Below, piece after piece: positions 1 to 5,716 of a stretch of 8,786 bases of DNA; position 1 is the first letter of the stretch; every line of letters begins with the position of its first letter. A program made the position numbers and the translations under genes. The stretch is from Iamia sp035575815 (GTDB lineage Bacteria > Actinomycetota > Acidimicrobiia > Acidimicrobiales > Iamiaceae). Under the pieces are notes generated by a model that had not been told where the DNA came from, did no database searches, and saw only the letters and a program-made list of their open reading frames with translations. The stretch spans positions 1 through 8,786 of the forward strand of contig NZ_DATLXO010000173.1 of assembly GCF_035575815.1 (NCBI RefSeq). The letters run 5' to 3'.

Positions 1-203
1 ACGAGCTGATCCCACATCGACTCGTCAAGAGGACAATCGACGAGGTTCCAGAACTCACGGAGCTGCAGCCCGCACTGAGACGCCATCAACTTGCCGAGAC
101 CATCGTCGATCTCTTTCGACCCATGCGAAATGCGGGTCACAAGCGTCGTCACACCTGCGACTTGCTTTCGATACATATGGTGATGGCTCTCATCCTGCAC
201 CAT
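1..203 (-). CDS. Unknown protein, 5' part only (runs off left edge)
   Basis: I do not recognise this protein. The frame is open from position 365 leftwards to the edge. From the ATG at 203 it encodes about 67 residues beginning MVQDESHHHMYRKQ, and it ends at the window edge in a tryptophan-rich stretch (LREFWNLVDCPLDESMW). By hand count the GC at codon positions 1/2/3 is about 60/38/70%, the pattern expected for coding in a GC-rich genome on this strand; the plus strand is less consistent. The in-frame stretch 205-265 lacks this pattern, so I place the start at ATG 203. GTG 251 and ATG 173 are alternatives, and no start has a good ribosome site. It follows the gene at 675-265 on the same strand and may be third in that operon. 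No membrane segment is visible. Confidence 0.55.
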   Translation of the reverse strand, partial: MVQDESHHHMYRKQVAGVTTLVTRISHGSKEIDDGLGKLMASQCGLQLREFWNLVDCPLDESMWDQL

Positions 204-264
204 CCCCTTCTTGATCAAGGACGCTGCAACAGTGGTTACAGATCGAAGCACGAAACTATTAGCT

Positions 265-675
265 TCAACCCACGGCGACGTGCTGTTGAAGAAACTCCAA
301 CTGTGCAGCGAGGTCCGAGGAGAGTCCGACCTGCGACTGAAGTACCTCGCAATGTTCGCGGAGCGCTACCCTCAGATCTTGAAGTGCCGCCGCGACACTT
401 CCGCCTGCTCCGAAGACGCCGGTGTGAGGTTCGACCGCCGTGCAATGGCCACTGCTGAATTGGAGGACGGCTCGTACCGGGCGGATCAAACCGAGGCCAC
501 CCATCCAATATCCGCCCGCGTACCCATTGGCGACTCGAGCCAATGTTGCGCGCCCCCCCGCCCCCGGCGCCGCAGCCACAACCTCTATTGAGCGCGCATC
601 AGGTGAGGCCGGTGACCATCGGGTTTTAGGTGCGGCGAACAGATCGGTGGATCGAACTTCCAATGTTTTCGTCAT
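265..675 (-). CDS. Hypothetical protein, translationally coupled to the DUF3467-like gene
   Basis: This is a 136-residue protein of unknown function. Its ATG (675-673) overlaps the TGA of the upstream gene (674-672) as ATGA, which is the main evidence that it is real. The middle is glycine-rich (GGYWMGGLG near residues 54-62). The last 45 residues look helical (GSVAAALQDLRVALREH and onward), a layout faintly like the tail of HicB-type antitoxins, but I would not assign it. Codon-position bias supports coding at 268-366 but is weak in the first half, and the opposite strand gives a similar signal. A run of seven C at 553-559, followed by five more C, lies inside the gene and could hide a frameshift or sequencing error. 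Confidence 0.55.
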   Translation of the reverse strand: MTKTLEVRSTDLFAAPKTRWSPASPDARSIEVVAAAPGAGGRATLARVANGYAGGYWMGGLGLIRPVRAVLQFSSGHCTAVEPHTGVFGAGGSVAAALQDLRVALREHCEVLQSQVGLSSDLAAQLEFLQQHVAVG

Positions 676-998
676 GACTCGCCCCCAGAGGCCATGTCGA
701 ACGCCTGTGCCACGGACTGGAGTGCCCCGATTAACTCTCCAAGCCGAGCTCGACTCAGTGAAACCCGACAGAGGGGTCTCACGCTGATCGCTCCAATTGC
801 CATCATTAACGCTTGCTGCTCTTCAGAAGTACCCAGAACTACCGGCGGAGCTACGTGGCCAAGCGTCACGATGATGTCCTCGGGACCCTCCGGCCCCGAG
901 CCGATCTGTACGAGCGACATGTTGCTACGGTGCACAGGTAGGTCATCAACGCCCGGCCAGATGACCGATACCTCAACGGGGTCACCGAGCTCGGACAC
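672..998 (-). CDS. DUF3467-like small protein
   Basis: This 108-residue protein is likely soluble. Its order of motifs resembles the DUF3467 family: a stretch ending in DDLPVHRSNMSLVQIG (about residues 18-33), a hydrophobic strand (EDIIVTLGHVAPP, 40-52), a variable linker, then RVSLSRARLGELIGALQSV (78-96), which matches the family's pattern of a beta strand, 'SP.hh..hl..L' and a helix. The family is widespread but its biochemical role is not established. The start is GTG at 998; no strong ribosome site is seen upstream, so the start is moderately uncertain. The stop overlaps the next gene's ATG (ATGA), so the two probably form an operon. It lies 85 bp downstream of the integrase stop, in DNA of clearly lower GC. 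The assignment is from memory of the family pattern. Confidence 0.7.
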   Translation of the reverse strand: MSELGDPVEVSVIWPGVDDLPVHRSNMSLVQIGSGPEGPEDIIVTLGHVAPPVVLGTSEEQQALMMAIGAISVRPLCRVSLSRARLGELIGALQSVAQAFDMASGGES

Positions 999-1083
999 GC
1001 CTGAATGATGGCACGCACGCCGAGGGGCAGCCAGATCGGCACCCCATACCCTGGCACTGGCGAAGGCTCCGAGCCCCGCCAGG

Positions 1084-2478
1084 TCAGGTCATCCGACCTC
1101 GCCACTTGATCTTCACCCGCAGGTGGTCGAACCGGTTGAGCCCACGCACCCCGGGCCCGACGGTGATGGTCTCGACGCAGGTGTCGATCATGGCGCGCCG
1201 CTGGTCGAAGCCGGTCGTCTCCCAGCGGGCCGCGAGCGCCTCCCCCTGCCCCCGGTAACGCTCGAGGCGGCGGTTCCCCTCGGTGACGGTCATGAGGCGC
1301 CGTGCGGCGACCAGGCGGCTCTCCACGCCAGCCCGGGCGGTCAGGTACTCGCTGCGGCTGATGATCCGGTCGACGTAGTGATCGCGGGCGAGCTGGTCGA
1401 GGGCGGCTTCGTCGGCGGCGACCTGGGCGAGGGTGTCGCCGGGTGCGTCGGTGTCGGAGCGTGCGGCGTGGACGGCGTCGGTGTCGAGCCAGCGGGTGGC
1501 GAGGAAGGCGATGTACTCCTCGAGCGCTTCGGCGATGACGCCGATCTTCCCGCAGCCGTGGAAGTTGGGGCCGCGGGCGCACACGTAGGCCCGGTCCTTG
1601 TTGCTGCGGGGGCGGGCGACGAGGCGGGCGTCGCACAGGCCGCACCGGAGGAGGCCGGTGAGGAGGTACCGGCGGGGGTTCACGTTCAGCCGGCGGGCGG
1701 GGTCGAGGAGGATCAGGCGGAGGCGTTCGACGGTGGGACGGTCGACTATCCCGGCCCAGGTCGCCTCAGCTGTCCATCGGCCCTGATGCTCCCGCCACCC
1801 GGCGATGCGGGCGGAGGTGAGGAGCCGGCGGAGGACGGGGGTGGTCCACGCCCCCCCGGTGACGGTGTCGACACCTCGGGTGTTCCAGTCGGCGGCGATG
1901 GTGCGGAGCCGGTCCCCGTCGAGGATGCGTTGCGTCGCCTCCCGGATCATGGCCGCCTCGTCGACCCGGACGGTGAGCCGGTCCTGGTGGTACCCGTAGG
2001 GGCGGGTGCCGCCGCCGGCCCACTCCCCCGCCTCGGCGAGCTCGAGGTGCTTGCGGCGGAGCCGGCGCGACTTGTCCTCCGACTCCTTCCGGGCGACGGA
2101 CCCTACGACGCGGGCGGTGAGGCGACCCTCGGGGGTGGCGAGGTCGTAGGGCCCGGCGGTGACGGAGACGACGGTGGCTTGGGCGGCTTCGATGACGTCG
2201 ATGAAGTCTTCGAGCTCCCGGGGGGAGCGGTGGAGCCGGTCGGGGTGCCAGCAGACGACCCGGTCGACGGCGCCCTCCTTGAGGTCGCTGAGCATCCGCT
2301 GGTAGGCGGGGCGCGGCTTACCGCTGTACGCGGAGACGTCGTTGTCGACGAACACGGTGACGGGTGTCCACCCGTGTCGGTCGCACAGGTCGCGGCAGTC
2401 CTGCTCCTGGCGGTCGACGCCGAGGCCGGCGCCTGTGCGATCCTGGGAGATGCGGGCGTAGATCGCCGTGCTGGCCAT
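1084..2478 (-). CDS. int: Large serine recombinase (phage integrase)
   Basis: This is a serine integrase of 464 residues, within the usual range for the large serine recombinase family. It should catalyse attP x attB integration, and excision with a recombination directionality factor. Residues 4-150 form the resolvase catalytic domain: AIYARIS with the likely nucleophile Ser11, then GVDRQEQDCR, DNDVSAYSGKPRPAYQRML and WHPDRLHRSPRELE. Residues about 165-265 match the recombinase DNA-binding domain. A zinc ribbon follows, with Cys279, Cys282, Cys300 and Cys309, and then a coiled coil (about 350-395). I chose ATG 2478 because AAGGTGG lies 5 nt upstream and the conserved AIYAR motif starts just after it; the in-frame ATG at 2520 lacks a ribosome site. 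All key residues look intact, so the enzyme is probably active. The candidate attP lies 35 bp upstream. Confidence 0.97.
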   Translation of the reverse strand: MASTAIYARISQDRTGAGLGVDRQEQDCRDLCDRHGWTPVTVFVDNDVSAYSGKPRPAYQRMLSDLKEGAVDRVVCWHPDRLHRSPRELEDFIDVIEAAQATVVSVTAGPYDLATPEGRLTARVVGSVARKESEDKSRRLRRKHLELAEAGEWAGGGTRPYGYHQDRLTVRVDEAAMIREATQRILDGDRLRTIAADWNTRGVDTVTGGAWTTPVLRRLLTSARIAGWREHQGRWTAEATWAGIVDRPTVERLRLILLDPARRLNVNPRRYLLTGLLRCGLCDARLVARPRSNKDRAYVCARGPNFHGCGKIGVIAEALEEYIAFLATRWLDTDAVHAARSDTDAPGDTLAQVAADEAALDQLARDHYVDRIISRSEYLTARAGVESRLVAARRLMTVTEGNRRLERYRGQGEALAARWETTGFDQRRAMIDTCVETITVGPGVRGLNRFDHLRVKIKWRGRMT

Positions 2479-2483
2479 GTCCA

Positions 2484-2490
2484 CCACCTT
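2484..2490 (-). promoter_or_regulatory. Ribosome binding site of the integrase
   Basis: AAGGTGG on the minus strand ends 5 nt before ATG 2478. It supports this start over the longer in-frame ATG at 2520, which has no purine-rich sequence in front of it. Confidence 0.6.
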
Positions 2491-2512
2491 GTCGACGGGG
2501 TGTGACGGCCCA

Positions 2513-2560
2513 TGTGACATGACCGCGCGGTGACGGTAGCGAGTCTCGGTCTACGTCACA
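2513..2560. other. attP: Candidate phage attachment site (attP)
   Basis: An imperfect 48-bp inverted repeat lies 35 bp upstream of the integrase start. The left arm begins TGTGACATGACCGCG (from 2513). The right arm, read on the minus strand from 2560, begins TGTGACGTAGACCGAG. The arms agree at 13 of 16 aligned columns, with one single-base gap. The centre is at about 2536-2537 (bases GGT). Large serine integrases act on quasi-symmetric attP sites of about 50 bp, often next to int, so the size, symmetry and position all fit. An additional TGTGAC occurs at 2501-2506. The alternative is an operator for the integrase or for the divergent gene. That the site is attP is inference. Confidence 0.45.
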
Positions 2561-2561
2561 A
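2533..2561 (-). promoter_or_regulatory. Candidate integrase promoter
   Basis: On the minus strand TTGTGA (2561-2556) and TACCGT (2538-2533) are separated by 17 nt. They resemble -35 and -10 hexamers of the TTGACA / TAnnnT type used by the main actinobacterial sigma factor. The predicted start of transcription is near 2526, giving a leader of about 50 nt before the integrase ATG. The promoter lies inside the proposed attP, and the -10 box sits on its centre. This is a hand match only and is weak by itself. Confidence 0.35.
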
Positions 2562-2601
2562 GAGCCGACGGCCTGTCGCACCCCGGCGCGAGCCTCGCCT
2601 C

Positions 2602-2856
2602 ATGACGACGAACGAGGCGATGAGCGAGGCGATGGTGGCTGGGCAGCGGTGGTTGCAGTACGGGGCGTCGAGCGGTCCGACCGGCGAGGTCCGGCACCTG
2701 CGGGTGGTGCCGGACCCGGCCGTGTCGGACGAGTGGTGGGCTGAGCTCCGGTCGATCGAGCAGCACCTCGAGCTCCTCGAGGCCGACCTGTTCGCCCTGG
2801 AGTGCCGGGTCCGCCGGTTGCGCACCGAGGCGGCGGGGCTGCCGGCGGCCGGCTGA
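2602..2856 (+). CDS. Small helical protein divergent from the integrase
   Basis: An 84-residue protein I do not recognise, and the only supported plus-strand gene in the window. Codon third positions are almost all G or C, so coding is convincing. The N-terminal part is MTTNEAMSEAMVAGQRW. A charged linker (about 24-42) follows, then a helix likely to form a coiled coil (EWWAELRSIEQHLELLEADLF and onward, about 46-76) that contains a single Cys. There is no clear helix-turn-helix, signal peptide or membrane segment. I chose ATG 2602; a GTG at 2530 would add 24 residues and read through the candidate attP. No good ribosome site precedes either start. Its place beside int and attP makes a role in lysogeny or excision possible, for example as a directionality factor, but nothing in the protein proves this. 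Confidence 0.75.
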   Translation: MTTNEAMSEAMVAGQRWLQYGASSGPTGEVRHLRVVPDPAVSDEWWAELRSIEQHLELLEADLFALECRVRRLRTEAAGLPAAG

Positions 2857-2892
2857 CGCCGCGCTCGTGCCCGGACGCGACGAAGCGCCCCC

Positions 2893-2930
2893 GACCCGAA
2901 GGCCAGGGACGCTCTCCTGCTGTTCGGGTT
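2893..2930. terminator. Candidate bidirectional terminator or branched hairpin
   Basis: ACCCGAA (2894-2900) pairs with TTCGGGT (2923-2929), extended by one G-T pair. The 22-nt loop can form an inner stem, CAGG (2904-2907) with CCTG (2916-2919). It lies between convergent genes ending at 2856 (plus) and 3034 (minus), where terminators are expected. There is no clear U-tract, which is common in GC-rich actinobacterial terminators, so the call is tentative. Confidence 0.35.
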
Positions 2931-2939
2931 CGGTCAGCG

Positions 2940-3040
2940 ACGACCGCAGGTCTGGCGGGAGTCTGGCGGAACCCTGAGTCGATCTTGACGGCTCAGACCT
3001 TGACGCGTCTCCACTCTGGGGTCTGGGGGCGGCTCAGGTG
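2940..3040. repeat. Cluster of short direct repeats in the convergent gap
   Basis: On the plus strand GTCTGGCGG occurs at 2950-2958 and 2961-2969. GGCTCAG occurs at 2990-2996 and 3031-3037. CTTGACG occurs twice around 2984-3005. CAGACC (2995-3000) can also pair with GGTCTG (3020-3025), which would compete with the hairpin at 2974-2996. The repeats may be protein-binding sites, debris of recombination, or part of a terminator. No gene is visible in this gap. Confidence 0.4.
2974..2996. terminator. Candidate hairpin downstream of the tail operon
   Basis: CTGAGTC (2974-2980) pairs with GGCTCAG (2990-2996), with one G-T pair and a 9-nt loop. It lies about 40 nt after the stop codon of the last gene of the long minus-strand operon. 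It could terminate that operon before the divergent int region. No U-tract is seen. Confidence 0.3.
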
Positions 3041-3324
3041 ATGATGATCGTCCCGGCTGAGTCGAGGACGGGGGTCTCCGGGTTGGCGGTGTACCGGACC
3101 CAGATCGTGTAGCTCCCGGGCGGGAGGACGGTGGCGCCGGGCCCGATGAGGGGGACGTACTTGCCGGTCCCGATGGTCAGGGGGGCTTGCCAGCTGGCCG
3201 CGACGGGGCGCTCCCCGCGAGGGATCACGGCGACGGAGAAGTTGGTGACCGGCACCCCGTTGGCGGTGACGGCCAAGGGGCCGACTGCTTCGAGGCTCTC
3301 CCTCGGAATCCTCCACGTGGTCAT
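3034..3324 (-). CDS. Small beta-rich phage structural protein
   Basis: This 96-residue protein starts TTWRIPRESLEAVGPLAVTANGVP and ends in PGSYTIWVRYTANPETPVLDSAGTIIIT, with alternating strand-like segments. That is the look of a small immunoglobulin-like or beta-sandwich protein, of a kind I recall from tail regions of actinobacteriophages and prophages. It has no signal peptide or membrane segment. Its ATG (3324-3322) overlaps the TGA of the large fibre-like gene (3323-3321), and GAGGAG lies 5 nt upstream, so it is translationally coupled to that gene and probably works with it, for example as a tail accessory or adaptor. It is the last gene of the operon. The structural role is inferred from context and pattern. 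Confidence 0.8.
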   Translation of the reverse strand: MTTWRIPRESLEAVGPLAVTANGVPVTNFSVAVIPRGERPVAASWQAPLTIGTGKYVPLIGPGATVLPPGSYTIWVRYTANPETPVLDSAGTIIIT

Positions 3325-5672
3325 GGTTGCTCCTCGAGGTCGGCGGTGCGGGTGCGGGGAGCGAGGTTCCCGAGCCTGACCGGGGGGGCGGTGAGGGTGG
3401 CGGTGGCGGCTCGGCTGGTGAGGGTGGCGACCCGGGCGGGTCGGTCGCCGAGAGTGGCGGTCCGGGCCCGTGCTCCGAGGGAGGCGTGGAGGATCGTGTC
3501 AACGGTCGGACCGGTGGCTGCCTGACCCACGCTCCACCGGGGCTCGGCTGCTCGCGCCGCCAGCCCCCCTTGGCGCCACCGCAGGTCGATGAGGTCGGCG
3601 AGGCCGGCGCGCACGGCCCAGCGGAGCGCGGACGCTGCTGCTGCCTCCGTCCTCGTGGCCCACGGGAGCTCGACTGGTCGAGCGATCGTGGCTGCAGCCC
3701 GCCACCGGAGGTTGGTCAAGTCGCTTGCTGTTGCTGCCACTCCCCAGCGGAGCGTCGTGCTGTCCGTCGCGGTTCCTGCTGCTGCCGCTACCCCCCAGCG
3801 GAGCGTCGTGCTGTCCGTCGCAGCAGTCCTCGTCGCCCAGGCGATCTCGGCGGCGTCTACGGTGGCCTGCCTCACGGCGTGACGAAGGGCGGTGGTGTCG
3901 TCGACGCCGGTCCGGACCGCCCAGCGAAGCGAGGTCGCGTCGTCGACGCCTGCTCGGGTGGCGTGGCGGAGGTCGGTCGCGTCGGCCACTCCGACTCGGG
4001 TGGCGAACCGGAGGACGGTCCCGTCGGTCGCTGCTCCTCGGGTGGCGAACCGGAGCGCGGTGGCGTCGGTCGTTGCGCCTCGCGCCGCCCAGCGGAGGTC
4101 GTTGGTCCTTGGCACCATCACCGTGCGGACCGCCCATCGGGTCACGGTCGCGTCCCCTGCCGCCTGGCGTACCGGCCAGCGGAGTGTCCTCGCTCTCGTC
4201 GCCGGCGCGAGCACCGGCCAACGGATCTGGGTCGCGTCCGAGAGGGCAACTCGGACGGCGTGGCGGAGGGTGGTCGTGTCGGTTGTCGCCGCTCGGGTCG
4301 CGGACCGGAGGATGGTGGCGTCGGTGACCTGGGCGCGGGTTCCCCACCGGAGGTCGACGGCGTCGGTGACGCCGGCCGCTGGTGCGCTTGTCTGCCACCG
4401 GGTGTCGGTCGCGTCGGTGACGAGTGCTCGAGCCTGCCACCGGGCGTCAGTCGTGTCGGCGACAGGCGCGGTGACCTGCCACCGGGGGTTGATCGTGCGC
4501 TCGACGGGTGTGGTCCCGGCTGGGGCGGCGGTCGGGAAATCGACCTGGAGGAGGAGCCCGAACCAGTACGGGATCGGGGCGACGTCCGACGAGTAGCCGA
4601 CCCGGCCAACGAGGGCGTTCACTTCCGTCGGGGTCCACCCCGCGGCGGGAGCGGTCACTGCGCCCGACTTGTAGAAGGGGGCGGTGTCGCTCATGTCAGC
4701 GGGCGCAGCAGCGGTCCCGTAGATCGAGGATTCGACCCCGCCGCTGTTACGGATGATCGTTGAGCCGTTGTTGGCAGTGGTCGCCGCCGACCCGTACATG
4801 AGGTAGCCAGCGACACCGTTGGCGGTGGCCGTCTCGGCGGTGTCTGCGAACAGCACCTCCAGGTACGCGCCAGCAGGGATGTCGGCAGTGGCGGTGACCT
4901 GCTGCACCCGTGATGTGGTGGCGGACAACGGCATGTCGTTGAGCTCGGAGAACGCGGCGTTCGTCACGCTGTTGACGGCGAGCCCGGCAGCGTCCTGGAA
5001 CTTCGTCTGGTTGAGGTGCGCCCCGTCAGCGTTCGGGGAGTAGCTGAGCACCTTGCCCGCCCCGATCGGGTAGTCGGCGGCGGTCTGACTGAACGCTACG
5101 TCATCGATCGAGAACTGTCCGGCGGGACCGGTGGTGCTCGTGTCCCCGAAGTGGAAACCGCTGATCGTGTCGATTGCCATCGCTGCGGTCGTGTCGAACT
5201 TCACGACCCCGTCAAGCGAGCACTTCACCGCCCACGGGTTCGCCGTGGTCACCGCAGAGATGTCGACCTGGTACCACGTGCCGACCACGTAGGAACCGAG
5301 CGACCCGACCAGCACCGTTCCGGCCCTGAACTCCAAGGTTCCTGTGGAGGTGGCGTGGACCCGGACCCCGAGGAGGTTCGTGACGGTCTGGATGCCGCCG
5401 ACCCGGAGTGAACCGGTCGTCGGGGCCGTGTCGACGCGGAAGTAGAACCGCATGACTCTGGCAGCACCGGAGGCAGTACCGACAGTCTTGACGAACCGAG
5501 CAGCGGCTGTTGCGGTCGGGGCGAGGACGAGGCCGTGACCACCGGTACGAGCGCCGCCCGCACCAACGTAGATGTTGGGTCCGATGGCCCCGTTGATCGT
5601 GGTCGCGATCCCGCCGCCGGCGGCGAGCAGGGCGCCGTGCTCGAAACCTTCGACGTGAGTGAGGGTCGGCAT
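3321..5672 (-). CDS. Fibre-like tail protein with LamG-like domains and RW repeats
   Basis: This 783-residue protein is probably a tail fibre or minor tail (receptor-binding) protein. Residues 1-200 resemble a concanavalin/LamG-like beta sandwich (FEHGALLAAGG, MRFYFRV, TWYQVDIS, FSIDDVAF). Residues 205-382 look like a second beta domain of a type seen in phage tails, ending VNALVGRVGYSSD and YWFGLLLQVDF. Residues 394-724 are about 23 degenerate copies of a 14-residue unit, approximately DLRWATRAGVTDAT, with R-W, R-H or R-F at the core. Residues about 733-780 are shorter units such as RTATLGDRPA and RVATLTSRAA. No catalytic motif is visible. The repeats probably form an elongated shaft, but the architecture is unusual because they are C-terminal. 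The gene lies 44 bp after its upstream neighbour and overlaps its downstream neighbour by ATGA. Confidence 0.85.
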   Translation of the reverse strand: MPTLTHVEGFEHGALLAAGGGIATTINGAIGPNIYVGAGGARTGGHGLVLAPTATAAARFVKTVGTASGAARVMRFYFRVDTAPTTGSLRVGGIQTVTNLLGVRVHATSTGTLEFRAGTVLVGSLGSYVVGTWYQVDISAVTTANPWAVKCSLDGVVKFDTTAAMAIDTISGFHFGDTSTTGPAGQFSIDDVAFSQTAADYPIGAGKVLSYSPNADGAHLNQTKFQDAAGLAVNSVTNAAFSELNDMPLSATTSRVQQVTATADIPAGAYLEVLFADTAETATANGVAGYLMYGSAATTANNGSTIIRNSGGVESSIYGTAAAPADMSDTAPFYKSGAVTAPAAGWTPTEVNALVGRVGYSSDVAPIPYWFGLLLQVDFPTAAPAGTTPVERTINPRWQVTAPVADTTDARWQARALVTDATDTRWQTSAPAAGVTDAVDLRWGTRAQVTDATILRSATRAATTDTTTLRHAVRVALSDATQIRWPVLAPATRARTLRWPVRQAAGDATVTRWAVRTVMVPRTNDLRWAARGATTDATALRFATRGAATDGTVLRFATRVGVADATDLRHATRAGVDDATSLRWAVRTGVDDTTALRHAVRQATVDAAEIAWATRTAATDSTTLRWGVAAAAGTATDSTTLRWGVAATASDLTNLRWRAAATIARPVELPWATRTEAAAASALRWAVRAGLADLIDLRWRQGGLAARAAEPRWSVGQAATGPTVDTILHASLGARARTATLGDRPARVATLTSRAATATLTAPPVRLGNLAPRTRTADLEEQP
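3501..4493 (-). repeat. Tandem repeat region of about 42-bp units
   Basis: This is the coding repeat of the fibre-like protein, about 23 units of mostly 14 codons each, with some units of 15 or 17. The DNA copies are diverged, but the Arg-Trp and Thr-Asp-Ala-Thr positions recur. One pair is almost fresh: a 29-nt segment at 3742-3770 is identical to 3793-3821, spaced 51 bp apart. That implies recent slippage or unequal recombination. Confidence 0.8.
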
Positions 5673-5716
5673 TTACGCCCCGATCGGAGGCCAGGCGGTG
5701 ACCACGGTCAGGAGCC

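Noticed and set aside
3..458. Plus-strand frame at the left edge (open from position 3)
   Set aside because: Codon-position GC is highest at first positions, and the minus-strand frame over the same bases fits better; the later part becomes Arg-rich shadow sequence.
211..591. 126-residue plus-strand frame starting at TTG
   Set aside because: Part of it (about 268-366) has plausible codon-position bias, but the same bias fits the minus-strand gene 675-265, which has an ATGA overlap with its neighbour. The C-terminal half of the plus frame is Pro/Arg low-complexity.
1081..1099. Small hairpin AGGTC/GACCT over the integrase stop codon as a terminator
   Set aside because: The stem is only 5 bp with no U-tract and it overlaps coding sequence; not strong enough to annotate.
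866..1645. 259-residue Arg/Pro-rich frame on the minus strand overlapping the integrase
   Set aside because: It is an out-of-frame shadow of the integrase with repetitive RRPPRR composition. Only the short stretch near 1012-1070 looks protein-like, and that is reported separately.
1123..2505. 460-residue open frame on the plus strand opposite the integrase
   Set aside because: It is the antisense shadow of a clearly real GC-rich gene; its product is a low-complexity Gly/Asp/Val/Pro-rich sequence with no recognisable domain.
2501..2580. Second, wider inverted repeat (TGTGACGGCC / TGCGACAGGCC) around the candidate attP
   Set aside because: Its centre (about 2540) does not match the inner repeat (about 2536) and only a few bases agree; it may be chance in GC-rich DNA.
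3501..4493. CRISPR array or noncoding tandem repeat
   Set aside because: The repeats are in-frame with a large gene, have no constant repeat plus unique spacer structure, and keep coding bias throughout.
3327..4763. 478-residue plus-strand frame opposite the fibre repeats, and other frames in that region
   Set aside because: The frames stay open because the 14-codon repeats lack stop-forming codons in shifted frames. The products are Gly/Arg/Pro-rich with no folded-domain features, and the minus-strand reading has clear domain structure.
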